Shown: positions 32,766-44,570 of the stretch, in pieces
Layout of the letters: every line of letters begins with the position of its first letter
How positions within the stretch are numbered: the stretch's first letter is position 1
Source: Narthecium ossifragum
Lineage: Eukaryota; Streptophyta; Magnoliopsida; Dioscoreales; Nartheciaceae
Assembly (NCBI GenBank): GCA_963920575.1
Contig: OY986973.1
Coordinates: 24,391,760 to 24,455,759 of the forward strand
Length of the DNA: 64,000 bases
Direction: 5' to 3'
Translations under genes and position numbers: made by a program
The notes under the pieces: model-generated
The model's database searches: none
What the model was told of the DNA's origin: nothing
Seen by the model: only the letters and a program-made list of their open reading frames with translations

Positions 32766-34480
32766 ACCACAAGAAGCACTAGTCACATAATATATTTTCA
32801 TACCAATAATATCTTAAATTGAAAAGTCTCAAGTGTCCTCTTTTAATCTTAAACACCGATTCGGAGGGAGGTATCGGTTCGGAGGCCCTAGAACGGTATC
32901 AAGGTACCGATTCGGAGGGCATTAGAACGGTATCAAAGTACCGGTTCGGAGGGTGTCAGAATGGTAGCTCTTCAGCAAGTATAGCTCTTAAGCCTCCTCC
33001 TCCTCCTCTGGAAGATCCACAACCCATCCCAACCCTAGCCCCTCTGACCATCTCTCTATATCCAATCATTCCCATCAGCGGAAATCCCAGCTGGTCGAGG
33101 ATGGAGGAGATGGAGGAGCTCGATATGTTCCTCTCCTCCGCGTTTGGCGTTGTCGGAGCTGGTCGAGGATGGAGGTGATGGAGGAGCTGACCTAGCTATC
33201 GGATTCGATGAAGCAGGCGGTTGCGCTTCTTGCGGATGAGGATACAGACAATCCGTCCTCCAAGAGGAATTCCACCTTCTCCGCTCTAACCTCTCCTCCC
33301 CGCACCACGTCTCTGTAGTCGCCGACACCTCCTGTCGCTGGGCTTCTTCCAGGTCGTCAACCACGGGGCCCTCGTCTCGTTAGATCCTTCCACGACCCCC
33401 CCTGCCGTCTGATCCCAGCAAGGATGGGTGTTTCTTGGGAACGACGACAGCGATGAGATCGACGGATCTGGCGGCGCCGAAGAGGATCGAGAAGATCGAG
33501 GGTTTCTTTTTGTGGGTGCGAGGTTGTTGTTCGGGGGTGTGGCGGAAGCGGGAGCGCTGGGAGGCGTCCTTGGTGAAGGATTTGGGTCGGAGGAGGTGTA
33601 CGGGGAGACGGATTGGGGGAACACGACGGCCACCAATGGTTCCACCGGCGGAGGGATCGGAGGAAGTGGGGGTGGGGGATCAAGAGCGGGAGCGGGATGG
33701 GGAATTCGATAGCCGTGGTGGTGGTGCTCGTGGTGCTCATGGTGATCATCATCGACGGAGTAAGGGGGTTGTGGATGTGGTTCTGGAGGTGGTTCTGGAG
33801 TCACAAAGACAACGGTACATAAGTACCGAAACATGATAAAAACAATCGGTATCAAAATACCGATGGAAAACAACAGAAACGGTATCAAACTACCGAATGT
33901 AAACCGATCCATGTAAAACTGCAACGTTAACATGGCATTGATGAACGCTAAAAGGAAACGGTATATAAGTACCGAAACATTACCATAAATATCAGTATAC
34001 AAATATCGATCAGCATTAAAAGCAACCGGCATTAGACTACCGGTATCACAATACCGTCGGTATAAAACTTCTGATGCATATAAAATTGGATCGGAAGTGA
34101 ACACCCGAACTTAAATCAAAGCAACCGGGATTAGACTACCGTTTCACAGGGAAAAAAGGGAAAAAGGGTTTTTGACTAACGATCCATAACGGGAGATTTC
34201 TCGGGCCGGAAATTGATCGGAGGGGCGAAGGCCACCGGTCGGAGGCGCAATGGGAAGGACGCTGACGCTCGTTGATGGCCGATCGGATGCGAAGTTCGCC
34301 GGGCTGCGATTGTCGATTGCCAACCTAGAGCTGCATGGTGAAGAGAAGCAAGGTAGAGGGTAGCGGGGGTAGGATCGGCATATTTTGTGGTGTGGCTAGT
34401 CAACTACCGGCAATTCTAAAATGGATGTAGTATAAAAAGTAATTTGTGACGTGGGTAGTCATTTTTGTGGGGTCGATAGA
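32766..34480. mobile_element. Candidate TIR element with CGGTAT...TACCG subterminal palindromes
   Basis: Both flanks (32860-32970 and 33820-34140) are dense in short palindromic units of the form CGGTATCAAAGTACCG, facing inward over a GC-rich core. The outermost sequences (CACCACAAGAAGCACTAGTC on the left, complement of TGACTACCCACGTCAC on the right) are loosely inverted. Clustered subterminal palindromes resemble transposase-binding repeats of CACTA-type elements. The termini and target duplication are not clean, so the class is uncertain. Confidence 0.45.
33262..33390 (+). pseudogene. Captured fragment of a 2-oxoglutarate/Fe(II) dioxygenase
   Basis: Plus-strand pieces read VVADTSC and, after a one-base shift, LGFFQVVNHGALVSL. 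This is the N-terminal DIOX_N signature of plant 2-oxoglutarate-dependent dioxygenases (C-R-x-LGFFQVVNHG-V). The catalytic HxD...H core is missing. It is cargo inside the palindrome-flanked element. The subfamily is not determinable. Confidence 0.6.
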
Positions 34481-34795
34481 CCTCGCCTACGTTTTTATAT
34501 ATAGTCTCTCATCTTTAAAAATTTCGACTTGAATCCTAAGCTTTGTCCCGGCTTTACACTGGTCTAACGACGGGTTGGTCGAACCGGTCTAGTCAGACCA
34601 ATTTTAATCAATTTTGCCTTTCCTTGACCTATGTTTGACTTGTCAGCCCCTTCTTCGCCCTCTTCTCTCCGCCTTTCCCGTCGAGGTACCCGGCGACGAG
34701 GCGAGGCCGGAATAGATCCCGAAGAACATGCAGCGAATCCGGGCCTATCTTTATCACCATTGCCATCTCCTCCGCCTCGGTTCGGGCCTTCGACA

Positions 34796-34929
34796 GCTCT
34801 GATGCCTCACGAGACCACACAATCGACCTCCCCGACGAGCTACTGGCCCTGGTGTTCCGATATCTGGGCTCCGGCCACCAGAAGCGCTGCTCCTTAGTGT
34901 GTCAGCGATGGCTTGTCCCCGAAAAATAG
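34796..34929 (+). pseudogene. Captured F-box domain fragment (VFB/FBL-type)
   Basis: The plus strand reads IDLPDELLALVFRYLGSG followed by KRCSLVCQRWL. This is a complete F-box motif closest in style to the VIER F-BOX/FBL group of leucine-rich-repeat F-box proteins. In those proteins it would bind SKP1 in an SCF ubiquitin ligase. It stops at TAG at about 34927 and no leucine-rich repeats follow, so it is only a fragment. Confidence 0.7.
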
Positions 34930-34931
34930 AT

Positions 34932-35240
34932 TCGGCCGAGCCCAGACGATCCCGACTGCAGCGACGCCGCCGTGAGGATTTGCTTCTCTCCTTGCTGCTT
35001 GAACACCAAAACCGAGGGGTCCACTGCCACCTTGACGTCACCGCCCGTCGTCCTCCATGTCACCTTATAGGTACCCGACTCCCCCACGTTCATCAACGTC
35101 CGCACATGTCCCACCGTGCTGGCCTTCCCCTCGCGCCTGCCGCTCGCAGTCGCGAACGCCACCGTGAAGGACGAGTAGTTGAGAAGGGAGGAGGGCGTTT
35201 CGGTGGCGTCGCAAGTGAAGCTGCCGCGCTTCGACACGGC
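34932..35240 (-). pseudogene. Captured subtilisin-like protease C-terminal (Fn3-like) domain fragment
   Basis: The minus strand reads LLNYSSFTVAFATASGRREG, then VGHVRTLMNVGESGTYKV and VAVDPSVLVFKQQGEKQ. This is the fibronectin-III-like C-terminal domain of plant SBT1 subtilases (LNYPSF...RTVTNVG...YKV). No catalytic region is attached here. Another subtilase fragment, from the catalytic part, sits in a separate element at 44571-45490. Confidence 0.75.
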
Positions 35241-35399
35241 GACGGTGTTGGCAAGGACCAAGGACCATCACGGCACAACACTCTGTTTCCTCTGTTGTTA
35301 ATGCTTGTGGTCTGGGCTTTGAGGAGGATCAGTAGAATGAGAAAAAGGAGGAGGATCTTGCCTAAAACCCAAGTTTTAAAAAATAAGAGACTATATAAA

Positions 35400-35810
35400 G
35401 TAATGTTAGAAGCTACAAGAACCGTATGCATATTTAAATCAATATTATAATATTAGATTTGATATAACTTTTGAGAAATTAGACCAACAAGGATGAAGAA
35501 CTACATTGCCACCCAGTCCGTGTCAAACTCCACTGATTGAACGACACATTGATATTTGTAAATTTTCATCAGACGAATTGCAACATCATCAACAATATTT
35601 TACTAGATTTCATCGAGAATTAAATTCATTTCATTTAATCATGTTTGCAATCGAAACATGACTATACATCTGACAATAATTTAAAAACACTAAATCGTTC
35701 GTGGAGTTTGGCGTGTGGCGTGTGCTAAAGTGATGGCAAGCTCCCACTAAATATCTTCTCGAGAAAAAATCGTGTGTTTTAAAATTTTTGTTGGATGAAT
35801 TGTCACAAAT
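35400..35810. other. No recognisable gene
   Basis: AT-rich spacer with no coding frame or repeat structure. Confidence 0.6.
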
Positions 35811-35811
35811 C

Positions 35812-36540
35812 CAAATAAGATCAAATGAAAAGAAACTTTGAAGAAATTTCAGAATGGAGATGAAATTTAGATGAAATTTACCAAAACCAAATGAGATTAA
35901 ATGAAAAGAAACTTTGATGAAATTTGAGAATGGAGGTGAACCCGTATCAAACTTTTGATGGGATTTAGCAAAACATACTTGATGATGTGGGAATTAACCA
36001 ATATAAATAACCAAATGAGATTAAATGAAAAGAAGCTTTGATGAAATTTGAGAATGGAGGTGAACCCATTTCAAACTTTTGATGAAATTTAGCAAAACAT
36101 ACTTGATGATGTGGGAATTAACCAATATAAATTTTAAATCGTCGATATGTTTGTTTACTAATAATACAAATAGAAAATAAAATTTTCTCCTATTCCAACC
36201 CTTACTTATAATACGAATAGAAAATAACCAAATGTCGAGCTTGACACCTGATGTGTGCCAACTGCCGAGCTTCCGTGGATATTTTCTCCTATTCCAACCC
36301 TTACTTATAATACAAATAGAAAATAAAATTTTCAATCATGTCTGAATAATATTTTCTCCTATTCCCTGATGTCCTTGCTATTCCTCCTATACTGGTCTTA
36401 ACCGATAGAGCTCCCAACTTCACATTTCTCTTTTCTCCTTTGATCCACCATCTTCGCCGCCATTCTCGTCGATCAGCTATCAGAATCATTCCTTGATATC
36501 CCTATTATCCCTCCTATACATGTCTTAACCGACGACGAGC
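35812..36540. repeat. Local tandem duplications (units of about 100-127 bp)
   Basis: A 124-bp unit starting ACCAAATGAGATTAAATG occurs at 35886 and 36010, with a third, diverged partial copy at 35812. A block with TTTTCTCCTATTCCAACCC occurs at 36183 and 36282. A block with CCTCCTATAC...GTCTTAACCGA is duplicated at 36380 and 36507. No gene is present. Confidence 0.8.
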
Positions 36541-36603
36541 TCCAACTTAAACTTTCTCTTTTTCATTTTTCATTTTTTTCTTTTATATTTTCTCTTTTCA
36601 TTG

Positions 36604-36680
36604 TTGGCGGCGCTGATGAGGACGGGATCTCCTACGATGCGCTCAAGAAGATCCTCGTCGTGGATGCCGACAGAGGGTTC
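36604..36680 (+). pseudogene. Short unidentified coding-like fragment
   Basis: The plus strand reads ADEDGISYDALKKILVVDAD before a stop. The acidic spacing is vaguely EF-hand-like, but the fragment is too short to assign. Confidence 0.2.
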
Positions 36681-36799
36681 TAGAACCTCCATGATCAAAA
36701 TCATAATCGTGCCACTATACACGAACCTTGATAACACTGATAACAATGTTTGATCAGATCCATGCTGTCGATTGGATCTCGAAATTTTTTAGTTTTGTT

Positions 36800-37150
36800 G
36801 TCAAAGAGAAAACATAGCAAAGAGAAAGTAGAAAACTGAATATTAGGTCAATATTGAACTGAAATAAGGAACAACATACAAAACATAACAAAGAGAAAAC
36901 AGAAAATAGAAAACAGAATATTGGGCAAATATTGAACTAAAACAATGAACAACATACAAAACATAGCAAAGACAAAAGAGAAAAGAGAAAACTGAATATT
37001 AGACCAATATTGAACTGAAACAATGAATAACTTACAAAATATAACAAAGAGAAAAGAAAAAAAGGAAAAAGAGAAAACTGAATATTATGCTAATATTGAA
37101 CTGAAACAATGAACAACATACAAAACATAACAAAAAAAAAAGAGAAAATT
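36800..37150. repeat. Four tandem copies of a 78-86 bp A-rich unit
   Basis: Units beginning GAATATT start at 36838, 36916, 36994 and 37080, each containing ATATTGAACTGAAACAATGA and AACATACAAAACATAACAAA. Confidence 0.85.
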
Positions 37151-37172
37151 AAAAATTAAAAATAGAAAATAA

Positions 37173-37600
37173 ATAAAGAGAAAATTGAAGATCAAGAACT
37201 ACAACAACCGCGCACATGAAGTACAATTAAATTGTGATACATCAAACGAAAGAATTCTCACTTTTTCCATTCCCCCCCCCCAATTTTTCTCGGTTTTTTT
37301 CTTTGATTTTCTCTTTTCTCTTTCCTCTTTCCTCTTTGCTCTTAGGGTTAATGATTTTTTGCATTCCCAAATTAAAGAGAAAATTAAAGAGAGAAATTTA
37401 AAAACAGAAAATTAACAAGAGAAAATTGAAGATCAACAACTTCAACAGCTGCATACATTAAGTACAATTAAATTGTGATACATCATACGAAAAAATTATC
37501 ACTTTTTCCATATATTTTTTTCCAAACCCCCCCCCCCCAACCCAACACACACACACACACACAATTTTTCTCGGTTTTCCCCATAATTTTCTCTTTTCTC
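37173..37600. repeat. Tandem duplication of about 246 bp with C-runs and (CA)n
   Basis: The stretch containing AAGTACAATTAAATTGTGAT and the TTTTTCTCGGTTTT tail appears twice, offset by about 246 bp. Each copy has a poly-C run (9-11 C), and the second also carries a (CA) microsatellite at about 37541-37562. Confidence 0.8.
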
Positions 37601-38029
37601 TTGTGGAACTTGATCAAAACTGGCTGCTTGGGCTAATCCAGATCTAATTCAAGCTGGATTGGAGAAGATAGCAGGTCAAATCTGGTGGCTGAAGCCTTGC
37701 CGAAGCTTGATCGCCATCGAGAAAGTCCGATAGGACATCGGAGGTGATGGAGGAGAGGTCGTAGAAGCATGGGGCTTTCATCTACCAGAGCGGATCAAGG
37801 AGATTGACGATGGAGACGGTGGATTCGGAGAGGTCGACGGCGGTGGTGCTTCGAGGTATAGGCCGCGGCTTCACTGGAGAATGAGAGGGAGGATGGCGGT
37901 GGTTGGTTGGAGAATTGATGGGGGGTTCGTCGGAGCTGAGGCTTGGCCAGAGTTGGAGTTAACCTTCGACGACGACGGGATGAAGAGCCAGCCGACCAAG
38001 GGCACGATCGACGACGACGAGGGCTGGCG
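37601..38029. other. GC-rich sequence split by the solo LTR
   Basis: A GC-rich, gene-like stretch with GACGACGACG runs that continues after the LTR at 40205-40560. No domain is recognisable in any frame. It may be further captured genic DNA. Confidence 0.3.
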
Positions 38030-40199
38030 TGTCGCGCCCCGACCCGCAGAGCGCGACCCGGGCCGGGGGCGCGAGGGGGAGAGAACCTACAACCACAGCC
38101 TCAACTGGCGGAAACAGTTGAGGCTAAAGCCCAGCTGGCGGAAACAGCTGGACGGCACAGAGAAAGAGCGGAAGCAAGCTAACTAAACAACTATTAACAT
38201 TTATTACAAACCAGCAATAAAAAGTTAACAGGGTTTAGTACAACAGCTACAAGGGATCACAGTCCCCAACAGAAACCACAACACCCACCGGGGTCTCCGC
38301 GAACGCACAGACGAACCCATCCTGACCCTCAGACATGGTCAGGATCCGGAGCGCTGCCTCGAGACAACCGAGGGGGTAACACTGGGACAGAGCGGCCACC
38401 TGCACCTGCAACAAACACAGTCCAGGTAGGCATGAGCAACAGCTCAGCAGGGTCCTACTCTACAACTCCCACAAACAAGGGTAAAGCAACCGGACACACT
38501 CTGATGCCAAGTACCGAGGCTTGCCAAGGATCCCACAATCCCATCAATAACCCGAAGGGTTCCTGTCCTAGGTGCGTATCTCCGATAACGCCACTGCTCA
38601 GGGGTGGGCAACTCCGACATTCCCTGACACAGGGTGGACACGACGCAACCAGTAGGACCCCCTTCTCCAAGCGGGATCTCCGCACTTGGCGGAACAACCG
38701 AAGTTAAGACTCCCATCACTCGGTACTCCAAGCAGCAGAGTCAACACCCATCCAACCTACCCTAGCATGTCTAATGCACATGAAAACAGGGCAGGATAGA
38801 TATGATAAAGCTGTAAACAAACAACACATCAAGGGCACACCTTCGGCCCGCTTACACTAAACACTCCCGAGGGTCATGACTCCCTCGGTTCACCACAAAG
38901 CGGTAAGGGCATACCGTCAGCCCATTTATTCTACACAACCCGAGATGCATCACTCTCTCGGTTCAACCATAAAGCGATAAGCATACAAGCAAAGCTCATT
39001 ACAGGATAAACCCCGAGGGTAAAACCGTAAAAACCACTTGCATGTGAAGCCCCGCGGGCAAAACAGCACTTAAAGCAAGTAAAACCCTCTCTGCACTGAA
39101 GGAGATCGATCTCCTATAGCATGGAGATCGATCTTCCTCGAGGCTAGAGCACCCGTCCTGGTCACCCCCACGAGATCGATCTCCACCCATATGAAGATCG
39201 ATCTTGTAGGTGACGTGGACGCAAACCGCACAGGCACCAGCCGCCAAAAGATCGATCTCCCTCCCAGGGAGATCGCTCTCGCTCGGGCGGGCTGGGCCAC
39301 CCCGACCAAGATCGATCTCATCCCATGAGATCGATCATGATTGGGTCGCGCCGGCGGCCGGACGGCGAGGAACACCCCCGGAAACCGCCACCATACCTCA
39401 CCAAACTATGTGGGCTGGTAGATCTCAGTGCCACGAAGCTACTCAAGGCTTCAAAACCGGGAAAGAACAACTCCACAAGGAGATCCAAGCAAAACAAAAC
39501 CCGGATTCAAAACCCTCAAACAGCCGGAGTTTTAGAAGAAGAACCCTACCTCTTCAACGCAGCTTCGATCCACAAGTCCTACCCCAGGACCTTCCTCGCC
39601 TTGCCATGAACCCAACGAGCCTTCAAGCTCCCGGAGAGGTGGCCGGAGGAGGAAGAACGGCGAGCGAAAGCTCTCAGCCGGAACAGGGGAAAGCAGAGCC
39701 GCGAGGAAGAAGAAGAAGAGAAGGGGAAGAAAGGAAGGGGGAAGGGGCGGGTAAGGCCGGGGGAAAGCCGGCGAAGGCGGGGAAAAGCTGGGGGAGGGGA
39801 GGGAAAGTCTTCCCTCCCCTGACAGGGGAAGCGACGGCCACCGCGGTGGCCGTCCTTCGAAAGCCACCGACAGAGACTTCCAGGCACAGGGAGATCGATC
39901 TTCATGGACATGGAGATCGATCTTCCTCGTCCAGAACGGCGACCACTAGGCACAGAGAGATCGATCTTCACCCCCATGGAGATCGATCTCCCTTGCCCAA
40001 AACGGAAACCTTGGGCTGAGACACAAGCCCAAGCACAGGACTTCCGAACCAGGGTCCACCTAACCTTTCTAACCAAACACAAGCATCAACCAAGGTCTGT
40101 GTGTGCACAGCCATTGTGAAACGACCGCCAAGGCGCAATTTCCCAAATTGCCCTTGGGGTAAACAACAAGCCACAGGGATGGAGGGGCAGGTCCTCACA
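38030..40199. mobile_element. Solo LTR (2,170 bp), same family as 226-2653
   Basis: It begins TGTCGCGCCCCGACCC and ends GGGGCAGGTCCTCACA, flanked by a perfect 5-bp target duplication, TGGCG, at 38025-38029 and 40200-40204. There is no internal region. The ends match those of the first solo LTR, and both contain short segments in the same order (for example GGTCCTACTCTAC near 38450 and GGTTCTACTCTAC near 619). Confidence 0.92.
39098..39340. repeat. Cluster of GAGATCGATCTCC palindromic motifs in the second solo LTR
   Basis: GAGATCGATCTCC-type units, each palindromic around GATCGATC, occur in pairs 10-30 bp apart. A second cluster lies at 39890-39995. This is the counterpart of the GGTCGATC cluster in the first LTR. 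Confidence 0.8.
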
Positions 40200-40843
40200 T
40201 GGCGGATAGCAGCACCGTTGGCGAGAGAGATGAGAGGAGATCACAGACATGGTTGACGGGGCTCCACAAGGCAACGGACAACGAGGGAAAGACATCGGAT
40301 GGGGTCGACGAGGCGCGGGGTGGAGAGGAGCGGCGGGGGTAGCTTCCATAGCAGAGGAGGCAATGGTCGAGCTCGGATGCGATCGCCAATGGCCGGAAGG
40401 ACATCGTCAGTAAAGGGGGACCTCAGAGAGGGTCGAAAAGGAGATGGGGGCGGAGGGGAGGAGCCTCGAATGATGCTAGAGGTGGAGAAGGTGGCGGGTC
40501 TCAACGAAGTCGGGGCTTGTGGTCGCGGTCACAGGGATAAAAAAGTCATAAAAAATGTATAACCAAATATAACTAATCATAACTGACGTAAAATGATGTT
40601 TAGATCTTAAATTTAATGATGGTGGTATACCGATCAATAAGTTTCACAAATTTGATGTAAACACCAATTAATTATATAAAAAAAAAGATCCGGTTGAATT
40701 GGCTGTCGAGCTCTTTGTTCCCTAGCTCATGCTCATAAACATACATGCACTTTGAACCCTACATACGACCATCTGTAGCAAGAGAAGAGGGGTGGTGGTG
40801 GCGGTGCATGGCAAGAGACAACCATCAACCATGTGATCCTTGC

Positions 40844-43800
40844 AGATTCAGGGCCTCGACTTACTCGAAGAAGCTGGTTTGCTGTCGGAGGACCAGCAAG
40901 GAAGGCTCCGTGCTCTGGAGAATCGTCTAGTAGCTGTCCAAGCTCAGCAGGATACCTATAGGGCGCAGCATAGTCGGAGGGCTTGGATCACTGGAGGGGA
41001 CGCCAACACGGGGTACTTTCACCGGAGTGTAGCAGGGGCCAGTCACCGATCACGGGTCCTGGAAGTCAGAACTGATATTGGGACTATAATCTCTAATCAG
41101 GAAGGAATTATGGTTGAATTCATGTCCCACTACAAGCAACTCTGGCGGAATTGTGATGGACAAAGGGACATTGAGCTGCCATTGCTTCCAAGTCTAGCTG
41201 AAGAGGACAGGGTGCAGTTGGTTCGTGAAGTCTCTGATGAGGAAATCTTCCATGCCTTGGTCCAGATGGGAAAGCAGAGGTGCCCAGGCCCGGACGGCAT
41301 CCCCAGTGAATTCTACCTCCATTACTGGGATGTTGTTGGCCCAGATGTGTGTCATATGGTCAAAAGGTTCTTCGAAGCTGGGCAATTGCCGTCGGGATGG
41401 AACGATACCTTCATCTCGTTCATCCCCAAATGCAAGAATCCTCACCGCATTAAAGATTACCGGCCCATCAGCTTATGCAACGTTATCTACAAGGTAATCT
41501 CTTCAATTCTAGTCAGCAGGATGAGACCTCTGCTTGGGCACCTAATCAGCTTGGAACAGTCTGCATTTGTGGAAGGACGGTCTATTCTGGATAATATAGC
41601 GGTGGCGCAAGAGCTGATGCATACTCTTCGCAAAGCACCGGCTGATGGGGCTCTCATGGCAGTTAAGGCAGATCTACGTTCAGCCTATGATTCTGTTAGC
41701 TGGAAGTTTCTGCAGAAAATCCTGGTGAAAATGTGTTTTCCTACCAAATGGATAGAATGGACAATGTCATGTGTTACAACAGCCATGTTTGCTTTGATCA
41801 TCAATGGAAGAACTTCTGGCTTATTCCATTCAAGGCGAGGTCTGCGACAGGGGGATCCCTTCTCCCCCTATCTATTCATTCTTGTACAAGAAGTATTGAC
41901 AAGGCTGCTCCAACAACCCCTCACAGCACTCGATGGTGTTAGCTTTGGCAACGAAGGTGTTCGAGTAAGCCATCTTTTATTTGCCGACGATTGTCTGTTC
42001 GTGACGAGAGCTAGCCGTGAGGAAGCGCAGAAGCTAAGGAATATTCTGAAGAAGTTCCACAAGCTCTCTGGGCTGGAGCTCAACCCAGAGAAATCAAGTG
42101 CCAAATTTTCACCGAAAACTCCAGAGCGAAGGAAGAGAAGAACGTTGAGGTACCTGGGGTTTGGCGAGAAGGTTGAGGCTTGGAGGTACTTGGGAGTTCC
42201 CTTGAACACCTCAAGGTTAAAGGTCAGTGACTTTAATTTTCTTATTGAAGCTGTCCAAGGTCGGCTCGGTTCATGGCATGCCTTGAAGCTCTCACAAGCT
42301 GGACGCATCACTCTTATTCAATCAGTAACCCAGGCTCTTCCCCTGTTCCTCATGTCTGCTACTCCTGTACCTATTTCTTCTTTGAGGAAAATTGAAGCTC
42401 TTCAGAGGCAATTTTTGTGGAGTGGGAAGCGAGGGGGCTTGTCAGTTGTTCCTTGGAAGCAAGTTTGTCAACACAAAGCTGCCGGGGGTCTTGGTCTGAA
42501 GGACCTCAATAGATGGCAACGAGCTTTGCGAATGGCGCGAGCAGCTAGACTGCTGGATCCTGAAGAGTCACTCTGGAAGAATGTCATCAGAGCCAAGTAT
42601 AAAGCCCAGGGCCTCTTGCCTCCTGTAAAACCCTCAGCCAATGCTACACCTCTTTGGCGGTCCATGTGTAAGGCCAGTGCTGCCCTTCGTCAAGGATTAA
42701 AGTGGGAGGTGGATCCAGACTGCCATGCGGATGTCTTTGAAGATTGGTGGCTTCCGGGAGGGCCATTGAGATCCTCATGGCTTATGTTCCGAACTGGCGA
42801 AAACCTCAAGGTTAGTTCTCTTATCGATGAATCAGGCCAATGGTGTAGGGACTCTCTCTCCTTGTTCCTACACCCAGATCTTGTCGATCTAGTCTCCTCC
42901 ATCCCGATTCTCCAAAGGGATGTTCCTACCATGCCAAGATGGACCCGCAATGCTACAGGCGAGATATCAACCAGCTCATGTTACCGGCTGCTGGAGGAAA
43001 TCGAGCTACAGGGCGCGATGACTAATCCTATGTGGTGGTCTCTCTGGCGGGTTCCAGCAGGACCGCGCGTCAAAAATTTCTTGTGGAGATTGGCCCACGA
43101 CAAGGTGGTGGCAAAGGATAAACTTTGGTCGCTGGGTCTGATCAACAACAAGGATTGCTCATGCTGTGGGCTTGAGGAGGATTCCATACATCACATTTTC
43201 TTCTCATGTCAGTATGCTGTGGAGGTGTGGCATCAGGTGTTGGAAGGATATGGGATCGATGGTCCCTCCTTGTGTGCAAGACTGTGCTTCCAAATTCTAC
43301 AAGGCCCCGGGAAAGATGAACGTGCAAGAAAGAAGAAGGCTTTGGTGGCTTATGCCCTGTGGCTAATGTGGAAGAATCGGTGCCAGAGGACCTTTGGAGA
43401 AGGTGGTAACACTATACATGAGCTGGTGCGAACCATCAGGTGGCAAGCTAGAGAATACCTCTTACTCAATCCAGCAAAGGGGTATGTTACTAACTCAAGT
43501 CTTTGGGAGGGCACCAGGGTCCAGACCGATGCCTCCTTCTCTGCTGGGGGGACAAGGGCGGGATTAGGAGTAGCCTGCTATGATGGTTTGGGTTGTAAAA
43601 GATGGGAAGGTATATCGACAACCACAGCTGCTTCTGTTACTCAAGCTGAGCTTAAAGCACTGTTGTTTGGTCTAATGGAAGCTTTTGAAGAAGGGGAGCA
43701 TAGCATTCTATTGGAGTGTGACTCTAAACTGGTGGTGGACATGGTGTTAGGAAGAATCCCACTGACTGAAGACTGCAAGCAGGTAATGTTGGAGGTATGG

Positions 43801-43908
43801 TGGTTTATAAGTAAGTTCCTGCGATTCTCTATTGCTCATATACCACGTGAATGTAATGTAAGGGCTGATGAGTTAGCTCATCATGCCCGTCTTGACTCAG
43901 GTATGTAA
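40844..43908 (+). CDS. LINE ORF2, C-terminal 1,021 codons (reverse transcriptase and RNase H), truncated
   Basis: The frame is open from the truncation point to TAA at 43906. In order it shows a coiled linker, a reverse transcriptase (FRPISLCNVIYKVISSIL-like; LRQGDPFSPYLF; FADD at about residue 381), an RT zinc-finger region (CSCCGLEEDSIHHIFFSCQ) and an RNase H-like domain (VQTDASFSAGG, then LECDSKLVVDMV and ADELAHHA). The N-terminal endonuclease (about 310 residues in the related copy at 17906) is missing, and no natural Met begins the frame. It is therefore not expected to make an active retrotransposition protein. It belongs to a different subfamily from the copy at 16113. Confidence 0.93.
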
Positions 43909-43962
43909 TCTGTTTGTAGAGCAGTTTCCGGGCTGTAGCTTCGGCTTATCTAATAAAAAAAA
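40844..43962 (+). mobile_element. Young 5'-truncated L1-type LINE (3.1 kb)
   Basis: It is flanked by a perfect 17-bp duplication, AACCATGTGATCCTTGC, at 40827-40843 and 43963-43979, and ends in an A-run of about 10. Only ORF2 from just after the endonuclease is retained, and that frame has no stop or frameshift over more than 1,000 codons. It looks like the most recent LINE insertion in the window. Confidence 0.95.
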
Positions 43963-44570
43963 AACCATGTGATCCTTGCCTCGGCAACTACTTGCCGTGG
44001 GACGAAGAAACCAAATTGGAAACTTCTTCTGGATGTGTTCAATTCAATCGGCAACTACTTTACCTTCACGGCATCCAGTCACATCAAACAAACAAGCATC
44101 TTCCTGGTGGGAACTGTGCTCCGAGGTCCAAATCCGTGTCTAGTGTGGCAAACTGACAACGAATATGACGCGGAATGTTGATCATCTGGATGTGTTCAAT
44201 TCAAGCGAGGCATGTGAGAGATAAATTCCAATTGATTCAAAGAGAGCCGGGCAGGCAGGCATAACATAATGAAAAAAATGACGAGCTATCTCGATAAGAA
44301 ACTTCTTCGGACATTTGTCATGTAATTGGTCTTTCTTATGAATTTTTTTAAAATAATAATATTATTATTTTAATAAAATATTATTAATATATACTTGTGG
44401 AGAATATTAATGGGGATATATCTCCTTTGGCCACGTCATCGCCACGCTAGAGTGGCCTTTCATTTTTTTAATCCCATCAATCAATACTAACTCCAAGTTA
44501 CGTGTTCATATTGAAGACGTAACTTTGACTCACGTTTTTAAACGCCACGTGACCAAGTGCAGAGAAAAGT

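Larger units (their letters stand above)
34494..35399. mobile_element. Chimeric gene-fragment element (F-box plus subtilase)
   Basis: The ends carry short inverted repeats (TTTATATATAGTCTCTCATC on the left against the complement of AATAAGAGACTATATAAA on the right, alignable over about 40 bp). The interior is GC-rich and made of two unrelated host gene pieces in opposite orientation. No transposase and no perfect target duplication were found. The class, probably Mutator-like, is inferred. Confidence 0.55.

Noticed and set aside
33286..34104. 272-codon minus-strand frame
   Set aside because: It runs across the palindromic repeats and the captured dioxygenase piece and has no coherent domain.
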